A DNA stretch of 26,159 bases from RGIG4608 sp964534905 (GTDB taxonomy: Bacteria > Bacillota > Clostridia > Oscillospirales > CAG-272). Under the pieces are notes generated by a model. It did not search any database and was not told where the DNA came from. It saw only the letters and a program-made list of their open reading frames with translations. The translations under genes and the position numbers were made by a program. Shown here in pieces: positions 7,598-15,586 of this stretch. The number at the start of each line of letters is the position of its first letter. Position 1 is the stretch's first letter. The stretch spans positions 1-26,159 of the forward strand of contig CAZHPZ010000014.1 in assembly GCA_964534905.1 (NCBI GenBank), in the 5' to 3' direction.

Positions 7598-7936
7598 ATG
7601 GAAAAGCTCGAAAATAAGCTCTTTACGAAAAACGACGCCTCCTTTGTATGCGCCCACTGCGGAAAAGAGGTAAAGCCCCTTGGCTATTCCTCGCGCAATC
7701 ACTGCCCTTTTTGCCTTTGGTCGCTTCACGTCGACATAAATCCCGGTGACCGCGCAAACGAATGCGGCGGTCAGATGGAGCCGATTTTTGCGGAGGTAGA
7801 CGCAAAAAAAGGCTTTATAATAGTTCACAAATGCACAAAATGCGGAGAGATCAAGCGAAACAGAGCGGCGCACGAGGCGAGCGTTCAACCCGACAACCGT
7901 ATGCTTCTCATAAAGCTTACCGCAGGTCAAAGATGA
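7598..7936 (+). CDS. RNHCP domain zinc-binding protein (112 aa)
   Basis: The signature RNHCPFCLWSLHVD lies at 33-46, preceded by a CxxC pair (Cys18, Cys21) and followed by Cys36/Cys39, Cys56 and Cys79/Cys82, giving three zinc-knuckle-like pairs in a 112-aa protein. RNHCP proteins are small, mostly bacterial proteins with no established function; zinc binding is inferred from the cysteines. The gene begins 9 bp after the MBOAT stop with AAGGAG just upstream, and is last in the operon before a strong terminator. Confidence 0.85.
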   Translation: MEKLENKLFTKNDASFVCAHCGKEVKPLGYSSRNHCPFCLWSLHVDINPGDRANECGGQMEPIFAEVDAKKGFIIVHKCTKCGEIKRNRAAHEASVQPDNRMLLIKLTAGQR

Positions 7937-7954
7937 ATTGAATATAAAAAGCAA

Positions 7955-7980
7955 AAATCATCGGCAGACGCCGATGATTT
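7955..7980. terminator. Bidirectional rho-independent terminator
   Basis: A perfect 11-bp stem (AAATCATCGGC, 7955-7965, with GCCGATGATTT, 7970-7980) closes a 4-base AGAC loop. T-rich runs follow on both strands. It lies between the converging RNHCP and TIGR04076 genes and serves both. Confidence 0.85.
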
Positions 7981-7985
7981 CTTTA

Positions 7986-8222
7986 TTATTCGTATTTTTC
8001 TATTTTGAAGATATTGATGGTATCCGCATCGGGACAGCAAAATCTGTCCGACGGCAGAGTACCGCCGTAGCGAAGAATATCTATCATAGGAAAAAGCGTG
8101 TTCAACGCAAGCGGGCAAAGTTTTCCTCTCTCGGTATCAAAATCGAATGTATCTCCGACCTTGTGTCCTCTGTGGCACGGGCAGCTTCCCTTTTGCTCTA
8201 CAAGAGTTATCCTTATTTTCAT
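7986..8222 (-). CDS. TIGR04076 family protein (78 aa)
   Basis: This small cysteine-rich protein fits the TIGR04076 pattern: HKVGDTFDF at 20-28, CPLALNTLFPMI at 36-47, then an RYGG turn and a CCPDAD segment near the C terminus. Cysteines are at 14, 16, 36, 62 and 63, so metal or cofactor binding is possible. The family has no known function. Its ATG overlaps the stop of the kinase gene upstream (ATGA), so it should be translated together with that gene. Confidence 0.8.
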   Translation of the reverse strand: MKIRITLVEQKGSCPCHRGHKVGDTFDFDTERGKLCPLALNTLFPMIDILRYGGTLPSDRFCCPDADTINIFKIEKYE

Positions 8223-9037
8223 ATTTTTCCCTCGCTTATATATCTTTCAATATCCACGCCGAAGAATTTTTCTTTCTTTCCGAGATTATCGGAAATTATA
8301 TCGCGAACGACTCTCATTGCGTGAGACGTTGCGTCCTTTAGTGAGGAATTTCCGAGCATATCGGCTATGAGAACTGCCGAGAATATGTCTCCCGTACCCG
8401 GAAAGCGAACATCTATCAAATCGAAATCTATCTTGAAATGCTCGTTGCGCACGCTGTCATATCCGATAACACAGTTTTTACCGTCAACATAAGCACTTGT
8501 TACAACAACGCTCTTCGCTCCGAACTCTCTGAGATATCCGATAAAGCTCTCCGTCTCCTCGACCGGCAGCACTCCGTCCTTATAAAATCTGTCGGTAAGG
8601 AAGCAAGCCTCCGTAAAATTGGGAATAAGTATATCGGCGTATGAGCTGAGTCGGCGCATTATTTTGACATTTTCGTTTGTCATTCCGTTATAGAGCTTTC
8701 CCTCATCGCCCATTATCGGGTCAACCACAACAAGAGGCTTGACGTCTCCCTGATTCTTTATAAGACGCTCGACTATTTCTATCTGCCTCGGATTTACCAT
8801 AAATCCGGTCGATATACAGTCAAATCCGAACCCGAGATTGTGCCATACGTCGACTGTTCTTTCCATATAATCGGTTGTATCGAGTATATCGAATTTTCCG
8901 AAATCAAGCGTATTTGAAACAAGAGCCGTCGGCAGAGAGGCAACATCTATACCGTTCACGGAAAGAAACGGTATCATAGCGGAAAGAGCTATCTTTCCAA
9001 CTCCCGCCATATCGTTAACACAGCATATTTTCTTCAT
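8219..9037 (-). CDS. PfkB-family pyridoxamine kinase-like protein, divergent (272 aa)
   Basis: The fold and length match the PdxK/PdxY branch of the ribokinase superfamily, which phosphorylates vitamin B6 vitamers. The anion-hole/catalytic motif PGTGDIFSA is intact (GTGD 214-217, Asp217 the likely base), as is DPIMGDEGKLY at 106-116. The substrate-side motif that reads STHTAGF in the second copy of this family in the window (21334-22164) is here SNTLDFGKF (41-49), and the N-terminal motif is NDMAGVGKIALS rather than QDISCFGKCSIT. The substrate may therefore differ, or the enzyme may have lost affinity for pyridoxal. The gene is the middle member of a three-gene cassette with ATGA overlaps at both ends. 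Confidence 0.8.
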   Translation of the reverse strand: MKKICCVNDMAGVGKIALSAMIPFLSVNGIDVASLPTALVSNTLDFGKFDILDTTDYMERTVDVWHNLGFGFDCISTGFMVNPRQIEIVERLIKNQGDVKPLVVVDPIMGDEGKLYNGMTNENVKIMRRLSSYADILIPNFTEACFLTDRFYKDGVLPVEETESFIGYLREFGAKSVVVTSAYVDGKNCVIGYDSVRNEHFKIDFDLIDVRFPGTGDIFSAVLIADMLGNSSLKDATSHAMRVVRDIISDNLGKKEKFFGVDIERYISEGKI

Positions 9038-10215
9038 TTATTATCATCTCCTAAATCGGTAGCAGCGTTCGCCGTCTCTGCGGCTGCGTCAATCGCAAGC
9101 ATAAGATCCGTCTCGGGAGCAACGTCCGCGAAATACGGATGAGAGGCAGCATATTTATCAAATTTCTTTCTGAGTCCTTCGGCTTTCGCATCGTTGCACT
9201 CCAAAAGGCGCAGACGGGCATATTCGACGCGGATAAAGGTTATGGAATTTTTCATTTGCTTTGATATCTCCGTAAATTTCTTATCCGCAAGCAGTCTCTC
9301 CGCTAATTCACGCTCCTCGCCAAGCAAGAGAGCCACGGTTATTCTGTCTCCGATAAGCAAGGCTCTGTGAACCCCTATCAAAGCGGTGTCAATAGAGAGA
9401 ATATGATCAATAAGCTCTGCCGCTTCCCTGTATTTTCCCTCGTCAATAAGTCTATTCTCATAGAACACGGCTCCGCCGACGGAAATGCTGTTATCAAGTG
9501 AGGAATCGTCAGGCATATAAAAGATATCGCTCGGCATATCGCGCAGACGAGTACCTCTACCCATATAATCTATCATTCTGAACTGATTATAGAATACCCT
9601 TCTTGCCTCTGCACTGTCTCGAAGCTCGACTATATTGCTTCCGTCGTTATTTACCGCCGAAAGCCTCATGGGTATACCGTTTACAACGGCATTCAACGCT
9701 CCTGTAAACACAAGCATCGAAAAGAACACGAACCACACCGTATCTTCACCGTGAATAAGTGCCGCAACAGCTCCGAACAGGGGCAGGCTCAGGCAATTAA
9801 ATATCACGCCGCCGAGATTATACAGTATTATCGGATAGTTGCCGTTTTCGTCACGCTCCGGAGGTATCATAAGGCATTGACCGCCCGTGCCTGCCAGAGA
9901 ATGAATTCTCAAGTGAAAAGTACCATTCTCCTTTATCAGCATAAGACCGCCTACTCGGAACGAGGAAAACGAATATCCCGATATCAAACCTGCGACAAGA
10001 TGCCCGAGCTCGTGAATAATGCTCTGCAGAACAAATGTAATTATAACAATTAGAATAAGAACAACGTATGTAATCAGAAATTCATCCTCGCCGAACACGC
10101 TCTCAAGGTTTATCATAGAGAAAATTCCCATAAATACACCGCCAAGAATGCTGATAACATTAAAGAATATCTGCGAAATACGTGCTCCGTCACGGCTGTT
10201 TTTTGATTTTTTCAT
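9034..10215 (-). CDS. M50-like membrane metalloprotease with long C-terminal domain (393 aa)
   Basis: A zinc-protease motif HELGH lies at 68-72 within a hydrophobic helix, as in intramembrane M50 proteases. The family's second motif is represented by NGIPMRLSAVNNDG (179-192), with Asp191 as the likely third zinc ligand. A further conserved turn, GTGGQCLMIPP, lies at 109-119. There are about four to five hydrophobic segments. After residue 200 a soluble, helical, possibly TPR-like domain of about 190 aa follows. There is no PDZ domain of the RseP type. The start at 10215 is chosen because AAGGAAG lies 7 bp upstream and the predicted transcript begins near 10231; the in-frame ATG at 10266 is upstream of the promoter. 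The substrate is unknown. It leads the cassette with the kinase and the TIGR04076 protein. Confidence 0.78.
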   Translation of the reverse strand: MKKSKNSRDGARISQIFFNVISILGGVFMGIFSMINLESVFGEDEFLITYVVLILIVIITFVLQSIIHELGHLVAGLISGYSFSSFRVGGLMLIKENGTFHLRIHSLAGTGGQCLMIPPERDENGNYPIILYNLGGVIFNCLSLPLFGAVAALIHGEDTVWFVFFSMLVFTGALNAVVNGIPMRLSAVNNDGSNIVELRDSAEARRVFYNQFRMIDYMGRGTRLRDMPSDIFYMPDDSSLDNSISVGGAVFYENRLIDEGKYREAAELIDHILSIDTALIGVHRALLIGDRITVALLLGEERELAERLLADKKFTEISKQMKNSITFIRVEYARLRLLECNDAKAEGLRKKFDKYAASHPYFADVAPETDLMLAIDAAAETANAATDLGDDNK

Positions 10216-10229
10216 TTTATCACTTCCTT

Positions 10230-10248
10230 TGTGATATATTTTATCACA
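10230..10248. promoter_or_regulatory. Perfect palindromic operator over the -10 box
   Basis: TGTGATAAAATATATCACA is a perfect 7-bp inverted repeat (TGTGATA/TATCACA) with a 5-bp centre. It covers the -10 box and the predicted start site of the M50 operon. A repressor bound here would block transcription. The 9-bp gap between TGTGA and TCACA excludes a standard CRP site. No regulator gene lies next to it. Confidence 0.55.
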
Positions 10249-10266
10249 TTGCGATATCTTTTTCAA
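10238..10266 (-). promoter_or_regulatory. Promoter of the M50-kinase-TIGR04076 operon
   Basis: On the minus strand TTGAAA (10261-10266) and TAAAAT (10238-10243) are separated by exactly 17 bp. The predicted transcript starts near 10231, about 15 nt before the start codon. Confidence 0.7.
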
Positions 10267-10309
10267 TATTTCAGTCGAAATTTGATGACTTTTTCGTTTT
10301 TTAACGCAA

Positions 10310-10337
10310 AAACGGCAGGATCATTGTCCTGCCGTTT
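10310..10337 (-). terminator. Rho-independent terminator of the opp operon
   Basis: An 11-bp perfect stem AAACGGCAGGA/TCCTGCCGTTT with a 6-base loop lies just after the DUF3899 stop. On the minus strand it is followed by TTTGCGTT and a T-containing run. It marks the end of the 9-kb opp operon. Confidence 0.8.
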
Positions 10338-10344
10338 ATTAAAT

Positions 10345-10740
10345 TTAAGCGTACTGATGATAAAGCCAAAGCAATAACAAAGACGTTGCCAAAAAGATCA
10401 ATCCGCAAATAAGTATATATCCGCATCTTAAATTTTTTTCAGCCCTTGCCTGCTTATAATCATAGAATGTTCTGTACTTGTTCTTCTTTTCCTTGCGGAA
10501 AATATCAAAAAAGCTTGTCATTCCGTATGAAAGTGCATCAAATCCGCCCTCGTTGCTTACGAATATCAATGCTCCGAGTCCCGTAATCAGCACACCGGGC
10601 ACGCAAAAGCTATCGGACAGGATATGCAATATCTTCACCGTCTCGGTCTGTGAGAAAAGTCCCTGTGAGTATGCCACGACACCTGCTGTCACAAATCCGA
10701 TAAGGAGCGTTATGATATATCTTAGCGCTTTTTTCTTCAT
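10345..10740 (-). CDS. DUF3899 family membrane protein (131 aa)
   Basis: There are three hydrophobic segments: about 7-24, 40-61 (CVPGVLITGLGALIFVSN) and 105-128. Between the second and third lies a conserved EGGFDALSYG region and a basic cytoplasmic stretch (FRKEKKNKYRTFYDYKQAR). This matches DUF3899, a family of unknown function found in Firmicutes and, as far as I recall, often beside opp genes. Its ATG overlaps the oppF stop (ATGA), so it is the last member of the opp operon, which suggests an accessory role in the transporter. Confidence 0.75.
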   Translation of the reverse strand: MKKKALRYIITLLIGFVTAGVVAYSQGLFSQTETVKILHILSDSFCVPGVLITGLGALIFVSNEGGFDALSYGMTSFFDIFRKEKKNKYRTFYDYKQARAEKNLRCGYILICGLIFLATSLLLLWLYHQYA

Positions 10741-11816
10741 TCTGCTTTTCCTTCGTACTCTGCTCTGTACTTGTTAAATTCCTCTGTATTGCAATATACG
10801 AAGTGTCCGGGATATATCTCTCTCATAGAGGGACCCTCGCTCGAATAATCGTGGTCAAGAACGGGGTTATACGTAATTCTCTTACGATTTTTCTCCGTAA
10901 TGGGGTCGGGAAGAGGAATTGCCGACAGAAGAGAGCGTGTATACGGATGGAAGGGGTGTGCGAAAAGCTCGTCGCTTGTCGCAAGCTCAACTATCTTACC
11001 GAAATACATTACCGCAATTCTGTTGGAGAAATACTTTACTACCGCAAGGTCATGCGCAATGAACATAATGGTAAGTCCCATCTTCTGGCTGAGCTCATTA
11101 AGAAGGTTGATTACCTGTGCCTGAATCGAAACGTCAAGCGCGGAGATAGGCTCATCGGCAATTATAAGCTCGGGATTCATAATGATCGCACGCGCAATAC
11201 CGATACGCTGTCTCTGTCCGCCGGAGAACTCGTGAGGATAACGCGAAGCGTGCTCCTGTACAAGTCCGACCGTTTCAAGCATCTTATATACCTGCTGATC
11301 GATGTATTCCTTATCCTTTATTCCGCGGATAACAAGTCCCTCTGCGATAATATCGCGAACTGTCATACGGGGGTCAAGAGATGCAATGGGATCCTGGAAG
11401 ATCATCTGTATCTCGTTGATAAGGTGGTTGTTCTTATTGCTTCTCGACCACTTCTTGTGATCGCTCTTGGCAGCCTTTATTTCAACACGGTTCTTTGCGA
11501 TTATCTCATCACGCTCTTCCTTGGTTATCTTACCCTCGGAGCAGTCCTTACGAGCCTGCTTGATAGCGTCTGTATATGCACGTGTTCCCGCACATATTCT
11601 TTCACCCTTATAGTAAACAGAACCGCCCGTAATGTCGTAAAGACGGATAATGGAACGTCCCGTCGTGGTTTTACCGCATCCGGATTCTCCTACAAGACCG
11701 AATACCTCGCCCTTGTATATCTCAAAGCTTACACCGTCAACAGCCTTAAGCTCGCGCTTTCCCATAGGAAAGTACTGTTGGAGATTATCAACCTTTAACA
11801 AAACTTCTTTTTCCAT
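10737..11816 (-). CDS. oppF: Oligopeptide ABC transporter ATP-binding protein OppF-like (359 aa)
   Basis: A complete ABC ATPase: Walker A GESGCGKT (43-50), Q-loop Gln141 in MIFQDP, signature FSGGQ (197-201), Walker B LIIADEP (217-223), switch His255, and the C-terminal HPYTRSLLSAIP segment of the Opp/Dpp branch. About 55 residues (78-133, Lys/Arg/Glu rich) are inserted between Walker A and the Q-loop, where typical OppF proteins have a short link. The C terminus (320-359) holds the usual region with one cysteine (Cys342) rather than the Cys-rich cluster of many OppF proteins. It forms the nucleotide-binding dimer with OppD. AAGGAG precedes the start, which is 2 bp after oppD. Confidence 0.92.
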   Translation of the reverse strand: MEKEVLLKVDNLQQYFPMGKRELKAVDGVSFEIYKGEVFGLVGESGCGKTTTGRSIIRLYDITGGSVYYKGERICAGTRAYTDAIKQARKDCSEGKITKEERDEIIAKNRVEIKAAKSDHKKWSRSNKNNHLINEIQMIFQDPIASLDPRMTVRDIIAEGLVIRGIKDKEYIDQQVYKMLETVGLVQEHASRYPHEFSGGQRQRIGIARAIIMNPELIIADEPISALDVSIQAQVINLLNELSQKMGLTIMFIAHDLAVVKYFSNRIAVMYFGKIVELATSDELFAHPFHPYTRSLLSAIPLPDPITEKNRKRITYNPVLDHDYSSEGPSMREIYPGHFVYCNTEEFNKYRAEYEGKAE

Positions 11817-11818
11817 AA

Positions 11819-13969
11819 TTACTTACTCTCCTTTCTCGCACGTGCGATACGTGCCTTGATAAGAGCAGGCATTTCAACCTTGGGGGCATTCGGGTGAAGA
11901 AGCCAGGTTGCAGCGCTGTGTGTGGGAGTGATCTCAAAGAGCGGAGGCTCAAGCTCAAAGTCGATATCAAGTGCGTACTTGTTTCTTGCCGCAAACGCAT
12001 CGCCCTTGGGCGGATAGATCATATTCGGGGGAGTACCGGGAATGGACTCCAGCTTTTCAGTCGTTTCAAGGTCAGGCATAGAGCTGAGCAATGCCCATGT
12101 GTAGGGGTGAGCGGGCTCATAGAAGATTTCCTCACTCGTACCGTACTCAACTATCTTACCGGCATACATAACCGCTATTCTGTCAGCCATATTGGCAACA
12201 ACGCCGAGGTTATGCGTGATAAAGATAACGGAAAGATTTCTTTCCTTCTTGATAACGTTGATAAGCTCAAGTATCTGCGCCTGAATCGTAACGTCAAGAG
12301 CCGTTGTGGGCTCGTCGCAGATAAGGATATCGGGGTTAGCGGAAAGAGCGATAGCAATAACTATTCTCTGTCTCATACCACCGGAAAATTCGAAGGGATA
12401 CTGATTGAATCTCGTTGCGGGCTCGGGGATACCAACCTCTTCAAGAAGCTTAATAGCCTTTGCCTTTGCGATCTTCTTGTTCATCTTAAGAACGAGCTTG
12501 GATGCCTGATCCTTAAGGAAGTCGATGATATCGACAACGCTTGCCTCGGCGTCGAACTCGTTTGTACCGTTAACGTCAGCCTCATATACCGCGCAAAGCT
12601 TCTTGAGCGTCTTGCAGATATTGGAGAGCTTAAGGTCAAGGTCAACTATAACCTGAGGCTTAAGAACCCAATCGGGCTCCTTACCCTTTGCGATTATAGC
12701 GTCGTACTTAGCCTTGTTCTTGAGGTATACCTTTTCCTCGATGGGATTGATTTTGATACCCTCAAAGTATTCCTTAACGGCTGTTGCGAAAGCGGAGCGG
12801 AAAACGTATTCCGTGCTGTTCTTCTTAACGCTGAGAATGTCAAGCGCCTCTGCGGAAAGCTTGGAAAGTTCGGTTACATACTTCTCTGCTGTCTTTTTAT
12901 CTATATTGCCTGCCTCGAAGTACTCGAGAGCAGCCTTGAGCTCGGGAATAGCCTTGCGCTTAACGTCTACTGATCTGTCGTGTGCGTAATTAACGCCACG
13001 TGACGCGGTCTTTATGAAATCTGTCATAAAGTGCTCGTCAAGATACTGACGCGTCATAGCATTAAGCTCCGAAACGCTCATGCTCGTAACATCCGCACCG
13101 GGATTTACGGAGAGATAGTAGCCGAGTCTGAAGAAGTTGGGAACATCCTTTGCGATAGCTTCCTTAACGACCTCAAGTGCGTCACGGAATGCGGGAAGAG
13201 CATCCTCTCCCTTAAGCTCCTTCTTCGACTTCTTTGCAAGAGCCGCAAGAGCATTTGCAATAGCTCTGTTTTGCTCGTTATCAATAACAACATAGGGGTT
13301 AAACGCCTCGGCAAAGGTCTTTGCGATATCCTTTACCTCATCGTCAAGTTCAATAGGCTTTTCTCTCTCGATAAGAGTGATATCATCTGCAAGCTGAACC
13401 TCAAGCTGAGTTACACAGCCGTAAGCGTCGTTGTACGCCGCCTCGATCTTTGTGCTTGCGATGCAGAAATCGTCAAACGTCTTAAGCTTTGCGGCAACGT
13501 CCGCCTTGTTGTCAACGCCCGCCAATGCATCTGCGGCGTTGATATCTTCGCCGAGGAGCTTAAGTTTTCCGTTAAACTCACGGCGTGCGTTTTCATTACC
13601 CGTCTTAGCCTTAAGTATCATAGCCTCAGTGAGCTGCTCGCCCACCTTCATAATGGGGTTAAGGCTGGACATGGGGTCCTGGAAGATCATCGCTATTTTA
13701 TCACCGCGGATCTTGTGATAATCTTCCTCTGATATTTTAAGCAGATCCTGTCCGTCGTAAATTATCTCTCCGCCCTCAACAATGGAGTTTCCGGCAAGAA
13801 TGCCCATAATGGCTTTACTTGTTACGGATTTACCCGAGCCGGACTCGCCGACTATTGCCAAGGTCTCTCCCTTGTAAAGATCGAAGGATATGTTTCTAAC
13901 GGCTTTTACAATTCCACCTTGCGTACGGAAGGATATCTGCAGATTATTTACTTCTAACTTTTTATCCAT
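11819..13969 (-). CDS. oppD: Oligopeptide ABC transporter ATP-binding protein OppD-like with ~380-aa insertion (716 aa)
   Basis: All ABC ATPase parts are present but spread out: Walker A GESGSGKS (41-48), Q-loop Gln97 (MIFQDP), signature FSGGM (528-532), Walker B ILICDEP (548-554), switch His586, and the C-terminal HPYTWALLSSMP and IPGTPP segments of OppD. Normal OppD is about 330-350 aa. Here roughly residues 120-498 are inserted in the helical subdomain between Q-loop and signature. The insert is Ala/Lys/Glu/Asp rich and predicted mainly helical, with no motif I recognise. The reading frame is continuous, and the flanks rejoin the family exactly (EQLTEAMIL before, AIKLLEEVGIPEP after), so this is an insertion, not a fusion or frameshift. 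The start at 13969 has AAAGGA 11 bp upstream; the earlier ATG at 13990 has none. Confidence 0.9.
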   Translation of the reverse strand: MDKKLEVNNLQISFRTQGGIVKAVRNISFDLYKGETLAIVGESGSGKSVTSKAIMGILAGNSIVEGGEIIYDGQDLLKISEEDYHKIRGDKIAMIFQDPMSSLNPIMKVGEQLTEAMILKAKTGNENARREFNGKLKLLGEDINAADALAGVDNKADVAAKLKTFDDFCIASTKIEAAYNDAYGCVTQLEVQLADDITLIEREKPIELDDEVKDIAKTFAEAFNPYVVIDNEQNRAIANALAALAKKSKKELKGEDALPAFRDALEVVKEAIAKDVPNFFRLGYYLSVNPGADVTSMSVSELNAMTRQYLDEHFMTDFIKTASRGVNYAHDRSVDVKRKAIPELKAALEYFEAGNIDKKTAEKYVTELSKLSAEALDILSVKKNSTEYVFRSAFATAVKEYFEGIKINPIEEKVYLKNKAKYDAIIAKGKEPDWVLKPQVIVDLDLKLSNICKTLKKLCAVYEADVNGTNEFDAEASVVDIIDFLKDQASKLVLKMNKKIAKAKAIKLLEEVGIPEPATRFNQYPFEFSGGMRQRIVIAIALSANPDILICDEPTTALDVTIQAQILELINVIKKERNLSVIFITHNLGVVANMADRIAVMYAGKIVEYGTSEEIFYEPAHPYTWALLSSMPDLETTEKLESIPGTPPNMIYPPKGDAFAARNKYALDIDFELEPPLFEITPTHSAATWLLHPNAPKVEMPALIKARIARARKESK

Positions 13970-13995
13970 AAATATAAATTTCCTTTCCATCGGCG

Positions 13996-14015
13996 TCGGG
14001 CGGCTTACCGCCCGA
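13996..14015 (-). promoter_or_regulatory. Stem-loop between oppC and oppD
   Basis: A GC-rich 8-bp stem (TCGGGCGG/CCGCCCGA) with a 4-base loop lies in the 69-bp gap between oppC and oppD. No T run follows on the minus strand, so it is not a terminator. It sits just upstream of the oppD ribosome binding site and may act as an mRNA processing or stability element. Confidence 0.5.
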
Positions 14016-14038
14016 TGTCGAAATTCGATGTAGTGTGA

Positions 14039-15586
14039 TTATTCAGTACCGCGCAAGGACGGGTTGAACGCGTCGCGCAAGCCGTTACCGAAGAGGTTGA
14101 ATGAAAGCATCAGCAAGCTGATGAATATTGCGGGGAACAAAATCATATGAGGATGTGTAAAGAGCTTGGTCTGACCCTGTGCGAGCAATGTACCTACGCT
14201 CGTAAGGTTACCGGACGAAAGGTCGATAATTCCGAGGTAGCTAAGGCTCGTTTCGGAGAAGATAACTCCGGGGATAACAAGAACGCAGCTTGTGATAAGT
14301 GTACCTATCGCGTTGGGGAAGATATGCTTAAACATAATTCTCTTGTCACGCGCACCGAGCGTTCTCGCAACGAGAACGTATTCCTGATTCTTGAATCTGT
14401 AGAACTGCATTCTCGTTCTGCCTGCCATACCCGTCCAACCGGTAAGGAAGAACGATATGAACAGAATAACAATATGTGAAACATTAAGGTGATACTTAAG
14501 AAGTGTAATAACGATCATAAACGGAATCGAACCGAGTATCTCGACGATTCTTTCCATTACGATATCGATTCGTCCGCCGTAGTAGCCCTCGATAGCGCCG
14601 TAGATAGCACCCACGAAGAGGTTGACAGCAGAAACGATGACTGCAAGTATAAACGAGAATCTCGCGCCGCTTGCAAGGCAAGTAAAGAGGTCCTTACCTG
14701 CTGTGTTTGTTCCGAAAATGAAGCAAGGCTCCGTTATTCCGTCATCTGCAACAGCGTGAATGTACTTATAGTATTCGTAATAATCCACACGAACCTGCCA
14801 TGTTGCACCGTTGTCCATAGGAACAGCGTAGTTATAGAGCTTTGTATCGCCCTCCCAATACATCTTGGAATTGTAATCGTCCGTGCCGTCATTGGGAACA
14901 TAGATATTAACGAGATTACCGTTTTCGTCTTTTACTATAGCACTCTTACCGTTTCCGCCGTCCTCGGTAGCATACCAGAAGTTTGCATTCTTCTTATCCT
15001 GGTTAGCTGCGGGACGTTGTTTAAGATCGGTTATGGGAAGAATAATCTGAACGTTGTTAGCGTCCTGATAATCCTGAATAGCCTGATACTCTGCGGGAGT
15101 AAGATATTTGAATACTGCACCGACAACATTGTATGTATCAAGTCTGAAGGAATAAAGGATCGATGTCTTACCCATATAGGTCTGTTCAACCTTTTCAACA
15201 TCCGACATAATAACAGGACGTCTTATCTCCTCTTGAATAGCGGAATAGTAGGTGTAGTCAAACTCACTTACCTCTTTGTCCTGACCGCCGTCCCAGAAAT
15301 GTATTCCGAGATTGTAGAAAAGCTGATTTTTGGGAAGAACGAGAGCGTAGTTCGCGTCCTCGTATGAAACCTCAAACGGTGTGCAAAACGGACCAATTAT
15401 AGCAAAAAGGATAAGAACTCCGATGATAATAGCTGCAATTATAGACGCCTTGTTTCTTGCAAAGCGGTTCATTGCGTCGCGGAAATACGAAACAGGCTTG
15501 GTTTCAAGCTTTGTGTCGTGAAGATTGTCTCCGTGAGAGTGGAGAACGAACTTGTCCGCAGAAATCTTATAATCTTGTGCTTTCAT
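14039..15586 (-). CDS. oppC: Oligopeptide ABC transporter permease OppC-like with large extracellular loop (515 aa)
   Basis: The order is an N-terminal cytoplasmic tail, TM1 at about 46-66, a long extracytoplasmic loop at 67-288, then the conserved FGTNTAGKDLFTCLASGARFS region (291-311) and five further membrane helices. The EAA coupling motif EYVLVARTLGARDKRIMFKH lies at 402-421. Typical OppC proteins are about 300-345 aa; the excess is the loop between TM1 and the GTD-type motif, rich in Tyr, Asp and Asn, facing the side where OppA docks. The gene starts inside the oppB stop (TAATG), giving coupled translation. Confidence 0.9.
   Translation of the reverse strand: MKAQDYKISADKFVLHSHGDNLHDTKLETKPVSYFRDAMNRFARNKASIIAAIIIGVLILFAIIGPFCTPFEVSYEDANYALVLPKNQLFYNLGIHFWDGGQDKEVSEFDYTYYSAIQEEIRRPVIMSDVEKVEQTYMGKTSILYSFRLDTYNVVGAVFKYLTPAEYQAIQDYQDANNVQIILPITDLKQRPAANQDKKNANFWYATEDGGNGKSAIVKDENGNLVNIYVPNDGTDDYNSKMYWEGDTKLYNYAVPMDNGATWQVRVDYYEYYKYIHAVADDGITEPCFIFGTNTAGKDLFTCLASGARFSFILAVIVSAVNLFVGAIYGAIEGYYGGRIDIVMERIVEILGSIPFMIVITLLKYHLNVSHIVILFISFFLTGWTGMAGRTRMQFYRFKNQEYVLVARTLGARDKRIMFKHIFPNAIGTLITSCVLVIPGVIFSETSLSYLGIIDLSSGNLTSVGTLLAQGQTKLFTHPHMILFPAIFISLLMLSFNLFGNGLRDAFNPSLRGTE

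Noticed and set aside
10230..10248. CRP/FNR-type site
   Set aside because: The half-sites TGTGA and TCACA are 9 bp apart instead of 6, and the site covers the -10 box as a repressor operator would.
10803..11798. 331-aa plus-strand reading frame and similar long frames opposite oppD, oppC and oppA
   Set aside because: These are antisense shadows of genes with strong motifs; they have no ribosome binding sites and no recognisable domains.
11819..13969. OppD as a frameshifted or fused pair of genes
   Set aside because: The frame is continuous, there is one Walker A and one signature/Walker B set, and family similarity resumes exactly where it stopped.
13996..14015. Terminator between oppC and oppD
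   Set aside because: The stem is strong but no T run follows on the coding strand, and oppD has no promoter of its own.
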